Positions 17,962 to 26,260 of a DNA stretch of 64,000 nt are shown here, in pieces; within the stretch, counting starts at the first letter, position 1; each line of letters begins with the position of its first letter. A program made the translations under genes and the position numbers. The notes below the pieces were generated by a model, which had not been told where the DNA came from, ran no database searches, and saw only the letters and a list, made by a program, of their open reading frames with translations. The stretch is from Nonlabens sp. YIK11. GTDB taxonomy: Bacteria > Bacteroidota > Bacteroidia > Flavobacteriales > Flavobacteriaceae. The stretch lies in the NCBI RefSeq assembly GCF_001413925.1, contig NZ_LBMJ01000001.1:2768001-2832000 (forward strand). The letters are read 5' to 3'.

Positions 17962-19317
17962 CTATTTCTTTGTTTTAACAGTACCACTTGCATCTGTAGG
18001 CTGGTAGTAATTAGGCGGGAAGCCGTTGAGCTGACGCCATAATTCATACCAAACCGGCACGTCGTCCAGCAGCGCAATCGTATAGGCACCTGATCCAGGA
18101 CGCAGCGCATCTGGCCACTCATAATCGGTTTCGTCTGGAGCGAGTAGCACTCTATATTTTCCATTTGTACTGATGAAGGTTTCGACGGCAACGATTTCTG
18201 CACCATAGGTACCATAGCTTGCATTGGGCCATCCAGAAAATACGATGGCTGGCCAGCCGTCAAATTGCACACGCACTTTCTCGCCTACATAAAGTAACGG
18301 CAAGTCCAGTGGATCGACAAAGGTCTCTACCGCTAGGTCATAGTTGGCCGGCATGATGTTCACTAACGGTTCGCCTTCTTTAAAGGTCTCACCTATTCCA
18401 GAGACGATGGCCTTGTTGATGTAACCATCTTGCGGCGCGACGATGAACAACATCCCACTACGTATGCTGTAATTGGTACGGTCGTTCTCCAGTTTACTCA
18501 CCTGGGCGGCTACATCCAACTGGGCAGACTCTGCACTGAAGCGATCACTTTGAGCTTTGGCAATTTTCTCTGCATATTCCTGCTCTAAACGGTTAATGTC
18601 GATTCTTGCGTTAATGACTTCATTGCGGCTTTGAAGTAGCTTTTGCTCTTGAGAAATCAATTTTGCCTGCGTTTCTTGAAGTTTAAGACGTTTTTGTTCC
18701 ACGTCTACGACAGACTTCAAGCCTTCTTCTTGCAAAGTTTGTTCTCGAACCAGCTGGCGTTGCGCAATTTCAATATTGGTACGAGCCGCTTCCAGATCAA
18801 TACTGTCACTGGTTACCTTGAATCGTGCTTGCTTGATTTTGTTTTGAGCTTGCTCGAGTTTCAATAAAAGCTCTGATGCCAGCGCGCCAGTTTGTTGTGT
18901 CAATGCTTCTACTTTTTGACCGTAGGCGTTGACACTATTAATCTTGGCAATGATTTGATCGCCAGTACGTTCTACTAACAATGGATCAAAATACTCACTT
19001 TTCACCTCGCTTATTTGCAGTATGGTATCTCCTTTTCTTACTCGATCGCCCTCGCGTACAAACCACTGCTCCAACCTACCTGGAATAGGTGATTGTAACG
19101 TTTGCGGTCGCTGTGCCGGAGTCAATGTAGTTACAGCTCCATTGCCGGTAACCGTTTGGGTCCACGGCATGAATAAAATGATGAGTAACACAATTGAGAA
19201 ACCAAATAGGAATCTATTGAAGTATTCAAAATGGGTCCTGTTGAAGACTCTCTTTCCAGCTGAATATTCATTCAAATCCAGCTTGTTAATGATTTTATTT
19301 TCTGAAATATTCAACAT
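17962..19317 (-). CDS. HlyD-family membrane fusion protein
   Basis: The periplasmic adaptor of a type I-like export system. One membrane segment near residues 33-52 (FGFSIVLLIILFMPWTQ) is followed by a biotinyl-lipoyl-like domain (QSPIPGRLEQWFVREGDRVRKGDTILQI), a long alpha-helical hairpin rich in Q, E and R (about residues 120-290), the second half of the lipoyl domain (FIVAPQDGYINKAIVSGIGETFKEGEPL) and a beta-barrel domain. Length 451 aa is usual. It lies between the ABC half-transporter (two bases upstream) and the TolC gene, all on the minus strand, with a TetR gene first. Confidence 0.92.
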   Translation of the reverse strand: MLNISENKIINKLDLNEYSAGKRVFNRTHFEYFNRFLFGFSIVLLIILFMPWTQTVTGNGAVTTLTPAQRPQTLQSPIPGRLEQWFVREGDRVRKGDTILQISEVKSEYFDPLLVERTGDQIIAKINSVNAYGQKVEALTQQTGALASELLLKLEQAQNKIKQARFKVTSDSIDLEAARTNIEIAQRQLVREQTLQEEGLKSVVDVEQKRLKLQETQAKLISQEQKLLQSRNEVINARIDINRLEQEYAEKIAKAQSDRFSAESAQLDVAAQVSKLENDRTNYSIRSGMLFIVAPQDGYINKAIVSGIGETFKEGEPLVNIMPANYDLAVETFVDPLDLPLLYVGEKVRVQFDGWPAIVFSGWPNASYGTYGAEIVAVETFISTNGKYRVLLAPDETDYEWPDALRPGSGAYTIALLDDVPVWYELWRQLNGFPPNYYQPTDASGTVKTKK

Positions 19318-19319
19318 GC

Positions 19320-20999
19320 TTAGATCGATTTATCAGTTATGATTCTTCCATTTTCTAGAGTTACTACCCTACTACAATGATCCAACCATCGCGGACTCTG
19401 GCTTACCACTATAATAGACCAACCGTGAGATGGATCTGTCAAAAATTTCATGATGCGTTCGCTTTCTTCAGGTTCAAATTGATCTAAAGGATCCTTAAGA
19501 ATCAACATTTTAGGCTTTTTGATAATACTACGAGCGAGCACTATCTTCTTACCTACGGTATGACTTATTTGTTTCCCTTCTGGATAAATATGAGTTTCTA
19601 GTCCGTAAGGAAGCATTTTGAGATATGGTAACAATCCAACATTCTCCATAGCCCAGTATATTTCCTCATCGGTGATCCTTTGATCACCATAGGTGATGTT
19701 GTTGCGTAGCGTACCTTCAAATGGAGTCTCACCACTCATGGATTGACCTATGTTAGATCTGTAATAATTGAGGTTTACACCACGCAGGTTGGTGTTGTTT
19801 AAATACACATTACCTTCAGTAGGTTCAATGATTCCAGCAATGAGCCTTAAAAGAGTGGACTTTCCACTACCGTTGGGACCGTTAATGACAACAGAACAGT
19901 CTTTAGTGAGTTTCAATGAAATGTTGTTCAATATAGGAGCTGTGCGATTTTCTACCGTATAGGTGACATCTTCCAACTCTACCTTGAAATTCTCTTCTGC
20001 CTTGAACGGCTTTTCACCTGTGGTAGATTCAAGTTCCTTGTCAACCACTTCTCCTAATTTTTCTAAAGAAGTAAGCATGTCATAAAAAGACTCCAACCCT
20101 GAAATTATCTTTTCCACAGCACCGATGATGATCAAAATAATCAACTCTGCCGCTACAAACTGACCTATGTTCATTTGCTGGTTAAGTACTAGAAAACCTC
20201 CTATAAGAAGTAGACCAGCCGTTACTAGAACTTTAAATCCTATAAACTGGATGGCCTGTATGATAATCACCTTGAAGTGACTTTCCCTATATTCCAGATA
20301 TTCTGTGGTGAGTTCATCATTGCGATCTACTGCATGAGTAGTGTTTCCAGAAAGCTTAAAACTGATGATGGATCTCGCGACCTCTTGCAACCAGTGTGCT
20401 ACTTTATACTTACTCTTGGACTCTTTTAAACTGGTCTTCAGACCTTTGTCTGCTGTAAACTTGAACAACACAAAACCCAAACCCAATAATAGAAAGCCAT
20501 AAGCGATAAAGAATGGGTGATAAAAAGAAAGTAGAATCAACCCAAAAATGATCTGCAAGATCGCGGTAGGATAATCCACCAATAATTTTGAAAGGCTTTT
20601 TTGTATGGTAAGCGTATCAAAGAAACGATTTGCCAACTCTGGCGGATAATAATTACGCAGCTCACTCATCTTAATTTTTGGGAAGCGATAGGCAAACTCA
20701 AATGATGATCTGGTAAATATTTTCTGCTGAACGTTCTCTGTAATACGTATCTGCATCAATTGCAAAACCCCACCAAAGGCTACTCCTAATGTCACAACCA
20801 CCACAAGCAGTATCCATGAAGTTGTTATTTGCGCACCTTGAATCAAGTTAATAATCGCCTGTATCCCTAATGGCAACGATAAACCTACAAGACCGGCAAA
20901 AATTGCATAGTAAAAAATTTGATAGACATCACGTTTATCCAACTCCAGCATTCTCGTCAATCGTTGCCAGGAGGTTAGGATGTTTTTATCTTTCTTCAT
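19320..20999 (-). CDS. ABC half-transporter with degenerate ATPase motifs
   Basis: An inner-membrane transporter of the type I secretion/lipid exporter shape: a six-segment membrane domain (about residues 25-310) and an ATP-binding domain (about 335-559). Walker A is intact (INGPNGSGKSTLLRL), but other motifs are not. The Walker B region reads MLILKDPLDQF, with Lys-Asp where Asp-Glu is expected; the signature region is SHTVGKKIVLARSI instead of LSGGQ; and the switch histidine position reads VVSQSP. ATP binding is likely kept, while hydrolysis may be slow or may need another partner. It overlaps the TetR gene by 4 bases and is followed by HlyD and TolC genes. Confidence 0.88.
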   Translation of the reverse strand: MKKDKNILTSWQRLTRMLELDKRDVYQIFYYAIFAGLVGLSLPLGIQAIINLIQGAQITTSWILLVVVVTLGVAFGGVLQLMQIRITENVQQKIFTRSSFEFAYRFPKIKMSELRNYYPPELANRFFDTLTIQKSLSKLLVDYPTAILQIIFGLILLSFYHPFFIAYGFLLLGLGFVLFKFTADKGLKTSLKESKSKYKVAHWLQEVARSIISFKLSGNTTHAVDRNDELTTEYLEYRESHFKVIIIQAIQFIGFKVLVTAGLLLIGGFLVLNQQMNIGQFVAAELIILIIIGAVEKIISGLESFYDMLTSLEKLGEVVDKELESTTGEKPFKAEENFKVELEDVTYTVENRTAPILNNISLKLTKDCSVVINGPNGSGKSTLLRLIAGIIEPTEGNVYLNNTNLRGVNLNYYRSNIGQSMSGETPFEGTLRNNITYGDQRITDEEIYWAMENVGLLPYLKMLPYGLETHIYPEGKQISHTVGKKIVLARSIIKKPKMLILKDPLDQFEPEESERIMKFLTDPSHGWSIIVVSQSPRWLDHCSRVVTLENGRIITDKSI

Positions 21000-21673
21000 G
21001 TTGGTTTTACAATAAGGTGAATAAGGTTAAGAAAATAATCAGTAGCCGTGACTTCTTGATTACAATCTGTTAAGGCTTTAAAGTGACGCTTTAAAAAATG
21101 CTGGTGCAATGACCCATCTATAATCGTACTACTAAGACTCGCCGCATAATTATATTCTGGATTTACCGCCACAATCATATCGCGCAACCTAAGTACTAGT
21201 CGTTTATAAATGGAGAAATAACCATTTTTATTTTCTTCATCAACTTCTTTGGTCAAATAGGATTTGGAATACTCTTCTACAACGATCTTACTTAGAGTTA
21301 CCTCATCCACATGACCAAAATTCATATCCTGCACCACTTCTCTCGTCAAAATAGAAACCGCCGTTTCCAACCTTGCCAAAGGATCTGAAATCGTCATCGT
21401 CTTTATAATCAATTGATATTCCAACCAGCTCCAGTACCATGAAGTAAGGTACAACAACAGCTTATGTTTATTTTCAAAATATCTATAAATGGAACTTTCA
21501 TTACTACCTATTTCCTTGCCCAGTTTTCTAAACGTAAATTGCTCAAAACCCATCTCATGAATCATCTGTATGCTTTGTTCCACGATCCTGCGGCCCAGAT
21601 CAGAAGATTCTGGGTCCTTCAGGAAGATCTTTTCATTAATTTCTACCTTCAGGTTCTTGAGTAGAGTATCCAT
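20996..21673 (-). CDS. TetR family transcriptional regulator
   Basis: A 225-aa one-component regulator. The N-terminal helix-turn-helix (about residues 25-75) includes RRIVEQSIQMIHEMGFEQFTFRKLGKEIGSNESSIYRYFENKHKLLLYL, in which the Y-R-Y-F-x-N-K ending of the recognition helix is typical for TetR. The C-terminal ligand domain is not assignable. It is the first gene of the operon with the ABC, HlyD and TolC genes (ATGA overlap with the ABC gene), so it probably controls that export system. It is divergent from the M24 peptidase gene; the 148-base gap holds a 22-bp perfect palindrome. Confidence 0.9.
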   Translation of the reverse strand: MDTLLKNLKVEINEKIFLKDPESSDLGRRIVEQSIQMIHEMGFEQFTFRKLGKEIGSNESSIYRYFENKHKLLLYLTSWYWSWLEYQLIIKTMTISDPLARLETAVSILTREVVQDMNFGHVDEVTLSKIVVEEYSKSYLTKEVDEENKNGYFSIYKRLVLRLRDMIVAVNPEYNYAASLSSTIIDGSLHQHFLKRHFKALTDCNQEVTATDYFLNLIHLIVKPT

Positions 21674-21777
21674 TCCAATTTATTTGTAGGTAAAAATAAT
21701 AGCAATACTATTAATGATTGATATTATTAGTTTTATTTAACAGATCAAAGAAAATTCTTAAGGCGTGATTTTGAGTT

Positions 21778-21793
21778 CGCTTTCGCGAAAGCG
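21778..21793. repeat. Palindrome copy 7, 22 bp with flanks, intergenic
   Basis: CGCTTTCGCGAAAGCG, extended by GTT on the left and AAC on the right to a 22-bp perfect palindrome at 21775-21796. Preceded by TTGA. It lies between the divergent TetR and M24 genes, 28 bases before the M24 start. Confidence 0.95.
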
Positions 21794-21821
21794 AACCCCA
21801 TATAATCTCTATTTTTATACC

Positions 21822-22496
21822 ATGAGCAACACACTAGAGCAACTTCAACTCGCCGAAGAAAAAGCGGCGCAGCTATTTGAAGAAATCGAAAAGCGATCCA
21901 TCATCAAAGCAGGATCTACTGAGAAACAGATCAACACACAAGTATTTGAGCTGGCTGAAGAGCTTTTTGGAATCAAGAAGTACTGGCACAAGCGCATCGT
22001 TCGTGCCGGTGAGAACACCTTGCATCCCTATGATGAAAATCCGCCAGACCTTGTGGTAAAGGAAGATGATATTGTCTTTCTTGATTTTGGCCCTATTCTG
22101 GAAGAATGGGAAGCAGATTATGGAAGAACTTATGTGCTAGGGAATGATCCTACTAAGAAACGACTGGCTAGCGATAGTGAGCGTTTGTGGTTTGTAGCTC
22201 AAAAACACGTTTTAGAACATCCAGAAATCACTGGCGCAGAACTGTACAATTACTGCGTCCAGCTCGCACAGGAAGCTGGATGGGAATTTGGCGGACCTAT
22301 TGCCGGGCATTTGATAGGACACTTTCCACATGAGCAACTGGATGGTGAGGAAAAGACCAATTACATCCATCCAGAAAATCACGTGGCTTTAAGGGAACTG
22401 GACACATCTGGCCAGCAGAGGCACTGGATTATTGAAATCCATCTGGTAGATCGTGAGAAAAAGATAGGCTCCTTCTTTGAGCAGATCGCGATTTGA
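21822..22496 (+). CDS. M24 (Xaa-Pro/methionine aminopeptidase-like) family protein
   Basis: A cytosolic pita-bread-fold protein of family M24, 224 aa from the ATG at 21822 (MSNTLEQLQLAEEK). The longest frame starts at 21765 but would run through the palindrome. Candidate metal ligands are visible: DIVFLDFGPILEEWEADYGRTY gives two aspartates, HLIGHFPHEQ a histidine, and IIEIHLVD a glutamate. It is shorter than true Xaa-Pro dipeptidases, lacking their N-terminal domain, so the peptide specificity is open. It is single-gene and ends at a bidirectional terminator. Confidence 0.85.
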   Translation: MSNTLEQLQLAEEKAAQLFEEIEKRSIIKAGSTEKQINTQVFELAEELFGIKKYWHKRIVRAGENTLHPYDENPPDLVVKEDDIVFLDFGPILEEWEADYGRTYVLGNDPTKKRLASDSERLWFVAQKHVLEHPEITGAELYNYCVQLAQEAGWEFGGPIAGHLIGHFPHEQLDGEEKTNYIHPENHVALRELDTSGQQRHWIIEIHLVDREKKIGSFFEQIAI

Positions 22497-22504
22497 TGCC
22501 ATAA

Positions 22505-22530
22505 AAAAACCATCACGGTTGTGATGGTTT
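22505..22530. terminator. Bidirectional terminator, M24 gene / clpS
   Basis: Stem AACCATCAC / GTGATGGTT with loop GGTT, preceded by a run of A and followed by a run of T, so it can work on both strands between the convergent M24 and clpS genes. Confidence 0.85.
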
Positions 22531-22552
22531 TTAGTTTTTTAATTATAAGTAT

Positions 22553-22834
22553 CTACTGAATCTCTGCTGTCAAGCCTGCTTCCAGCAGTTTTGAGCATCG
22601 AGGTTCTAGATCACTGTAATCGCCAGTCTTGACATTACATTTTCCCTTGTAGTGAACGATAAGGCTACATTGTTCTGCTTGTATTGGTGTATGATCACAA
22701 GCCTCTACAAGCATATCGATCACATGGTCAAATGTATTCACCTCATCATTGAACAAAACTATTTTGTTCTCTTTTTTTTCGGCTACTTCTACATCCAGTT
22801 CTGGAAGTTCTTGTGTGTATGTACTCATTTTCAT
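22553..22834 (-). CDS. clpS: ATP-dependent Clp protease adaptor ClpS
   Basis: A 93-aa adaptor that hands N-degron substrates to ClpA/ClpC with ClpP in the cytoplasm. The family core is clear: KIVLFNDEVNTFDHVIDMLVEAC, then QAEQCSLIVHYKGKCNVKTG and the C-terminal LLEAGLTAEI. The first 20 residues are the variable ClpS tail. The start is either Met1 (22834) or Met3; a -7 box at 22842-22849 leaves a very short leader. It lies downstream of prmA on the same strand, a common arrangement in flavobacteria. Confidence 0.93.
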   Translation of the reverse strand: MKMSTYTQELPELDVEVAEKKENKIVLFNDEVNTFDHVIDMLVEACDHTPIQAEQCSLIVHYKGKCNVKTGDYSDLEPRCSKLLEAGLTAEIQ

Positions 22835-22841
22835 AATGATA

Positions 22842-22849
22842 CAAAATTA
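22842..22849 (-). promoter_or_regulatory. Candidate -7 box of clpS
   Basis: On the minus strand this reads TAATTTTG, matching TAnnTTTG, only 8 bases before the clpS start, implying a nearly leaderless transcript or use of the second methionine. No -33 TTG is seen at normal spacing. Confidence 0.4.
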
Positions 22850-22888
22850 AAAAATGTTGCTCACCTACGGTATTGGTTTAACTCAAAT

Positions 22889-23737
22889 TTACTTTTTGAG
22901 AAAGACTGGTGCGATCCAATTGTCTTTTTTTCTATGTCCCTGGTATTCCAGACCAGCTTGCAAACAGGCTGCTTCAATGGCCTCAAGGTCTTCTTCATAA
23001 AAACCACTAAGCAGTAACAAACCACCTGTGGACAAACATTTAGAATAGGTTGGAATATCGACTAACAGGATATTGCGGTTGATGTTTGCGATGATCACGT
23101 CATAAAATTTGTCCTGCAACACCTCAGCACCACCCAGAATCACCGTTACCTTATCCGCTTTGTTCCGCTCTACATTTTCCAGTGCGTTCTCATAACACCA
23201 GGTATCGATATCGACAGCGTCAACGGCATTTGCGCCACGCATCTGGGCAAGTATGGCAAGAACGCCTGTACCACTTCCCATGTCCAGCACCTTTTGATCT
23301 TTAAAATCCAATTCCAGTAAATATTCCATCATCATATAGGTAGTCTGATGATGGCCTGTCCCAAAACTCATCTTGGGCTCAATCACAATGTCATAATCCA
23401 CATCGTGTTTCTCATGAAAGGGTGCTCGTACTTCACAGCGACCGTCCACCATGATGGCTTCGAAGTTGGATTCCCATTCGTGATTCCAGTTGGTTGGTGG
23501 TATTTCCGCTTTCGCGAAAGCGATATCTACATGATCACTTTGCAAGATTTCCAGATTCTTCAATAAATCTTCTTGATCCAAATCTTTCTGGATGTAAGCC
23601 AAAAGACCTTCTTCTGTCTCCATGAAACTTTCAAATCCCAAGGTGCCCAATTGGGCTGCCAAGACATCATTCCACGGTTCTATGGGAGCTACGGTAAACG
23701 TATACTCCACATACAACTGGTCAGTAATCTTTGACAT
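22889..23737 (-). CDS. prmA: Ribosomal protein L11 methyltransferase PrmA
   Basis: A SAM-dependent enzyme that trimethylates ribosomal protein L11. The SAM fold is KVLDMGSGTGVLAILAQMRGA, followed by VDAVDIDTWCYENALENV and the DVIIANINRNILL motif; PKMSFGTGHHQTTYMMMEYL precedes it, as in the family. At 282 aa it is full length. The palindrome at 23507-23522 encodes DIAFAKAE near residue 74, in the N-terminal substrate-recognition half. Its start codon abuts the tpiA stop codon with no gap, so they are one operon. Confidence 0.94.
   Translation of the reverse strand: MSKITDQLYVEYTFTVAPIEPWNDVLAAQLGTLGFESFMETEEGLLAYIQKDLDQEDLLKNLEILQSDHVDIAFAKAEIPPTNWNHEWESNFEAIMVDGRCEVRAPFHEKHDVDYDIVIEPKMSFGTGHHQTTYMMMEYLLELDFKDQKVLDMGSGTGVLAILAQMRGANAVDAVDIDTWCYENALENVERNKADKVTVILGGAEVLQDKFYDVIIANINRNILLVDIPTYSKCLSTGGLLLLSGFYEEDLEAIEAACLQAGLEYQGHRKKDNWIAPVFLKK
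23507..23522. repeat. Palindrome copy 8, exact 16-mer
   Basis: CGCTTTCGCGAAAGCG inside prmA, read as DIAFAKA. With its GATAT flank it matches the copies in kdsD and meaB over 21 bases on the coding strand. Confidence 0.95.
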
Positions 23738-24490
23738 TTAAAAAGACTTTGCGATCGCTACAAAGGAATCTGCATCCAGCGATGCGCCACCTACCAAACC
23801 GCCATCCACGTCAGGCTGGGCAAAAATTTCTTGAGCATTAGCAGGTTTCACACTACCGCCGTAGAGGATGCTCAACTTATCTGCGGTTTTCTCTCCATAC
23901 TTATCTTCTACAAATTTTCTAAGATGGTGGTGCATTTCCTGCGCCTGTTCTGGGCTAGCAGTTTCACCAGTTCCTATGGCCCATACGGGTTCATAGGCGA
24001 TAACGATTTGTTTCCAATCTTTGGCAGTAAGCTTGAAAAGGGCTTTTTCAATCTGGTCTGTAACGGTTTTGAAATGCTCGCCGCTCCTGCGTTGTTCAAG
24101 GTGTTCACCACAGCAAAATATGACGCGCATGCCTTTTTCAATGGCTTTGTGCGTTTTTTCGGCAAGGACATCATCTGTTTCAAGGAATACATCGCGACGT
24201 TCTGAATGGCCCAAGATCACTGTTTTGATTCCAACACTTTGTAGCATGTCTATAGAAACCTCGCCGGTAAAAGCACCGCTATCATGCTGCGAAGCATTTT
24301 GCGCGATGACCTCGATAGGCGACTCTAAGGAATCATTGAAAGCTGCATAAAGAAAAGGGTGCGATGGCGCCACCATGATCTCGCAATCCAGCTGCTCTGG
24401 CAATTGCTTGTTTATGTTGAAAATAAGTTCCTGTGTCATGGGCAGGTCACAGTTCATCTTCCAGTTTCCTGCTAATATGTTGTTTCTCAT
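23738..24490 (-). CDS. tpiA: Triosephosphate isomerase
   Basis: Interconverts dihydroxyacetone phosphate and glyceraldehyde 3-phosphate in the cytoplasm. The catalytic residues are in GNWKMN (Asn9, Lys11), ILGHSERR (His) and AYEPVWAIGTG (Glu), and the phosphate-binding LYGGSVKPAN is present. The length of 250 aa is normal. It overlaps the upstream hypothetical gene by 4 bases (ATGA) and abuts prmA. This run of a DoxX-like gene, a hypothetical, tpiA, prmA and clpS looks like a conserved flavobacterial gene order. Confidence 0.97.
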   Translation of the reverse strand: MRNNILAGNWKMNCDLPMTQELIFNINKQLPEQLDCEIMVAPSHPFLYAAFNDSLESPIEVIAQNASQHDSGAFTGEVSIDMLQSVGIKTVILGHSERRDVFLETDDVLAEKTHKAIEKGMRVIFCCGEHLEQRRSGEHFKTVTDQIEKALFKLTAKDWKQIVIAYEPVWAIGTGETASPEQAQEMHHHLRKFVEDKYGEKTADKLSILYGGSVKPANAQEIFAQPDVDGGLVGGASLDADSFVAIAKSF

Positions 24491-25107
24491 AATTTTGTTT
24501 TTTGGATCACGGTTGCAGGTAATAATCTAACCATCACATTCTTAATCGACGGTTCTATTACTAGAAACTTCCATGTATCGTCTGTGGTTGACTTAACGGC
24601 TACCGCATTTTTCAAATTATCGATAGCAAATACTTCTTTCTTTTTGTCAAAACGTATGGATGAATCTGGCAAGGATTCATTGAGCATATCTACGATAAAT
24701 TTTGTCGTGGAGTCTCGCGATTGCTCATCATCTGTAGCATCAAATAGGTTGATGTATTTAAGCTCAAATTGTTGACGGAACTGGAATGGTATGTAAACCT
24801 GATTGCCATCCACGATTTTACTATCTATGCTCACAACTTCTACACTGTTTATTTTAACCTCAGTATCTGCGCTTTCAAAGGTTTGTTTCATTTCCTGTAC
24901 CAGCTTCTCTTTGTTATAAATATCAAAGAGATTGTCAGGCATATAGGAGGTTGCTTGAGTATATTGGCGGCTTTTTAAGGCGCTTGCATACTTGGCAAAG
25001 TCTGATTTGAGTTGGACCTCGTCGCTTTGGGCAACGCCCATAATTGATGTCGTCAGAAAAACGAACAATAAAAGATTTTTCAAGACTATTTTTTTCTGAA
25101 GCTGCAT
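24487..25107 (-). CDS. Secreted protein of unknown function
   Basis: A 206-aa protein with a signal peptide (about residues 1-26, NLLLFVFLTTSIMGVAQS). The mature part begins with a helical segment (DFAKYASALKSRQYTQATSYMPDNLFDIY) and continues as a mixed alpha/beta domain. I do not recognise a named family; the overall pattern (a growing residue followed by an NTF2-like fold) is only suggestive. Its stop overlaps the tpiA start by 4 bases, so it is in the same transcript as tpiA, prmA and perhaps clpS. Confidence 0.8.
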   Translation of the reverse strand: MQLQKKIVLKNLLLFVFLTTSIMGVAQSDEVQLKSDFAKYASALKSRQYTQATSYMPDNLFDIYNKEKLVQEMKQTFESADTEVKINSVEVVSIDSKIVDGNQVYIPFQFRQQFELKYINLFDATDDEQSRDSTTKFIVDMLNESLPDSSIRFDKKKEVFAIDNLKNAVAVKSTTDDTWKFLVIEPSIKNVMVRLLPATVIQKTKL

Positions 25108-25186
25108 AGCTTCCGATTAAACTTATTTCAAAGATATTGAACTTAATGGTCTTTACGGCTATCTATAAGATTGGGGTTAAGCAACC

Positions 25187-26260
25187 TTAGTCCAACTTTA
25201 CTCGTGGATCTAGCCAAACATAGACCAAGTCTACCAAGATATTGATCATGATAAACAATGTCGAAATCACTAAAACGGCACCCGTTATAACGGGTAGATC
25301 CAACGTATTCAATGCCTCGACAATTTCCTTGCCCAATCCATTCCAGTTAAAAATGTACTCTACAAAAACGGCACCGGCCAGCATACTGGCAAACCAACCG
25401 CTCACGGCAGTGATCACCGGATTAAGTGCATTCTTAAAAGCATGTTTTGTGATGACCTGGTATTTAGTAAGACCTTTCGCGTAAGCGGTAACAATATACT
25501 CTTGACTCATCACTTCCAACAGGCTGTTGCGCATTAACTGGCTAATGACCGCCAATGGACGTATTCCCAAAACGACAGCTGGAAGAATCAAATTACGCCA
25601 TTGTAACTGCATGTTTTCTCCATAATCATCCAATTCATACAAGCTACCGCTCATACGTAGGCCCGTGAATTCATGCCACAGGTAACCAAATAGAAATGCA
25701 AAAATGATGGCACTGAAAAAACTAGGCACGCTCATGCCCATTGTGCTGACCAACTGTATGGTATGATCTACCCTATTGCCTTTATTCAAAGCAGAGATGA
25801 CTCCTAAAACAAGGCCTATCAACAAAGCAATCGTTATTGCGACCACAGCCAGAATGATGGTATTGGGCAAGGTCTCGCCTATCACTAGGCTTACCTTTTT
25901 ACCAGATTTTTGAAAAGATTCCCGCAAGTAAGGTAGTTTAATCATCAAACTCGTTCCAGAGAAGCTGATCAAACGAACACCTGTGTATTTACCATCATCG
26001 TAGGTGAAATTATTACTTGAATTGGAATGAATGGATAGCGGACTCAAATCATTTAGAAAGTACACATATTGTTGACCTAAGGATTGATCAAACCCGTATT
26101 TAGCTCGCACTGCGGCGAGTTGCTCTTCGCTTTCATTTTGTCCCAACATCATCTGTGCTGGATCTCCAGGTAATAGATAAAACAACAGGAACACGACAGT
26201 CACCACGCCATACAGTGTGAGAAACGCATACCCCAATTTTTTAAGCAGGTATTGGATCAT
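25187..26260 (-). CDS. ABC transporter permease, dipeptide/oligopeptide type
   Basis: An inner-membrane permease of the DppB/OppB family (357 aa). The first membrane segment and the family N-terminus (FLLFYLLPGDPAQMMLGQNES) are followed by a periplasmic loop of about 70 residues and five further membrane segments. The permease motif EYIVTAYAKGLTKYQVITKHAFKNALNPVIT, with its conserved G and EAA-like loop, is present. No second permease, ATPase or binding-protein gene is adjacent; partners would lie elsewhere. It overlaps the DoxX-like gene by 4 bases. Confidence 0.9.
   Translation of the reverse strand: MIQYLLKKLGYAFLTLYGVVTVVFLLFYLLPGDPAQMMLGQNESEEQLAAVRAKYGFDQSLGQQYVYFLNDLSPLSIHSNSSNNFTYDDGKYTGVRLISFSGTSLMIKLPYLRESFQKSGKKVSLVIGETLPNTIILAVVAITIALLIGLVLGVISALNKGNRVDHTIQLVSTMGMSVPSFFSAIIFAFLFGYLWHEFTGLRMSGSLYELDDYGENMQLQWRNLILPAVVLGIRPLAVISQLMRNSLLEVMSQEYIVTAYAKGLTKYQVITKHAFKNALNPVITAVSGWFASMLAGAVFVEYIFNWNGLGKEIVEALNTLDLPVITGAVLVISTLFIMINILVDLVYVWLDPRVKLD

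Noticed and set aside
25472-25487. CCTTTCGCGTAAGCG in the ABC permease gene as a palindrome copy
   Set aside because: Three mismatches, and the peptide AYAKGL is the conserved permease motif, so it is a coincidence of codons.
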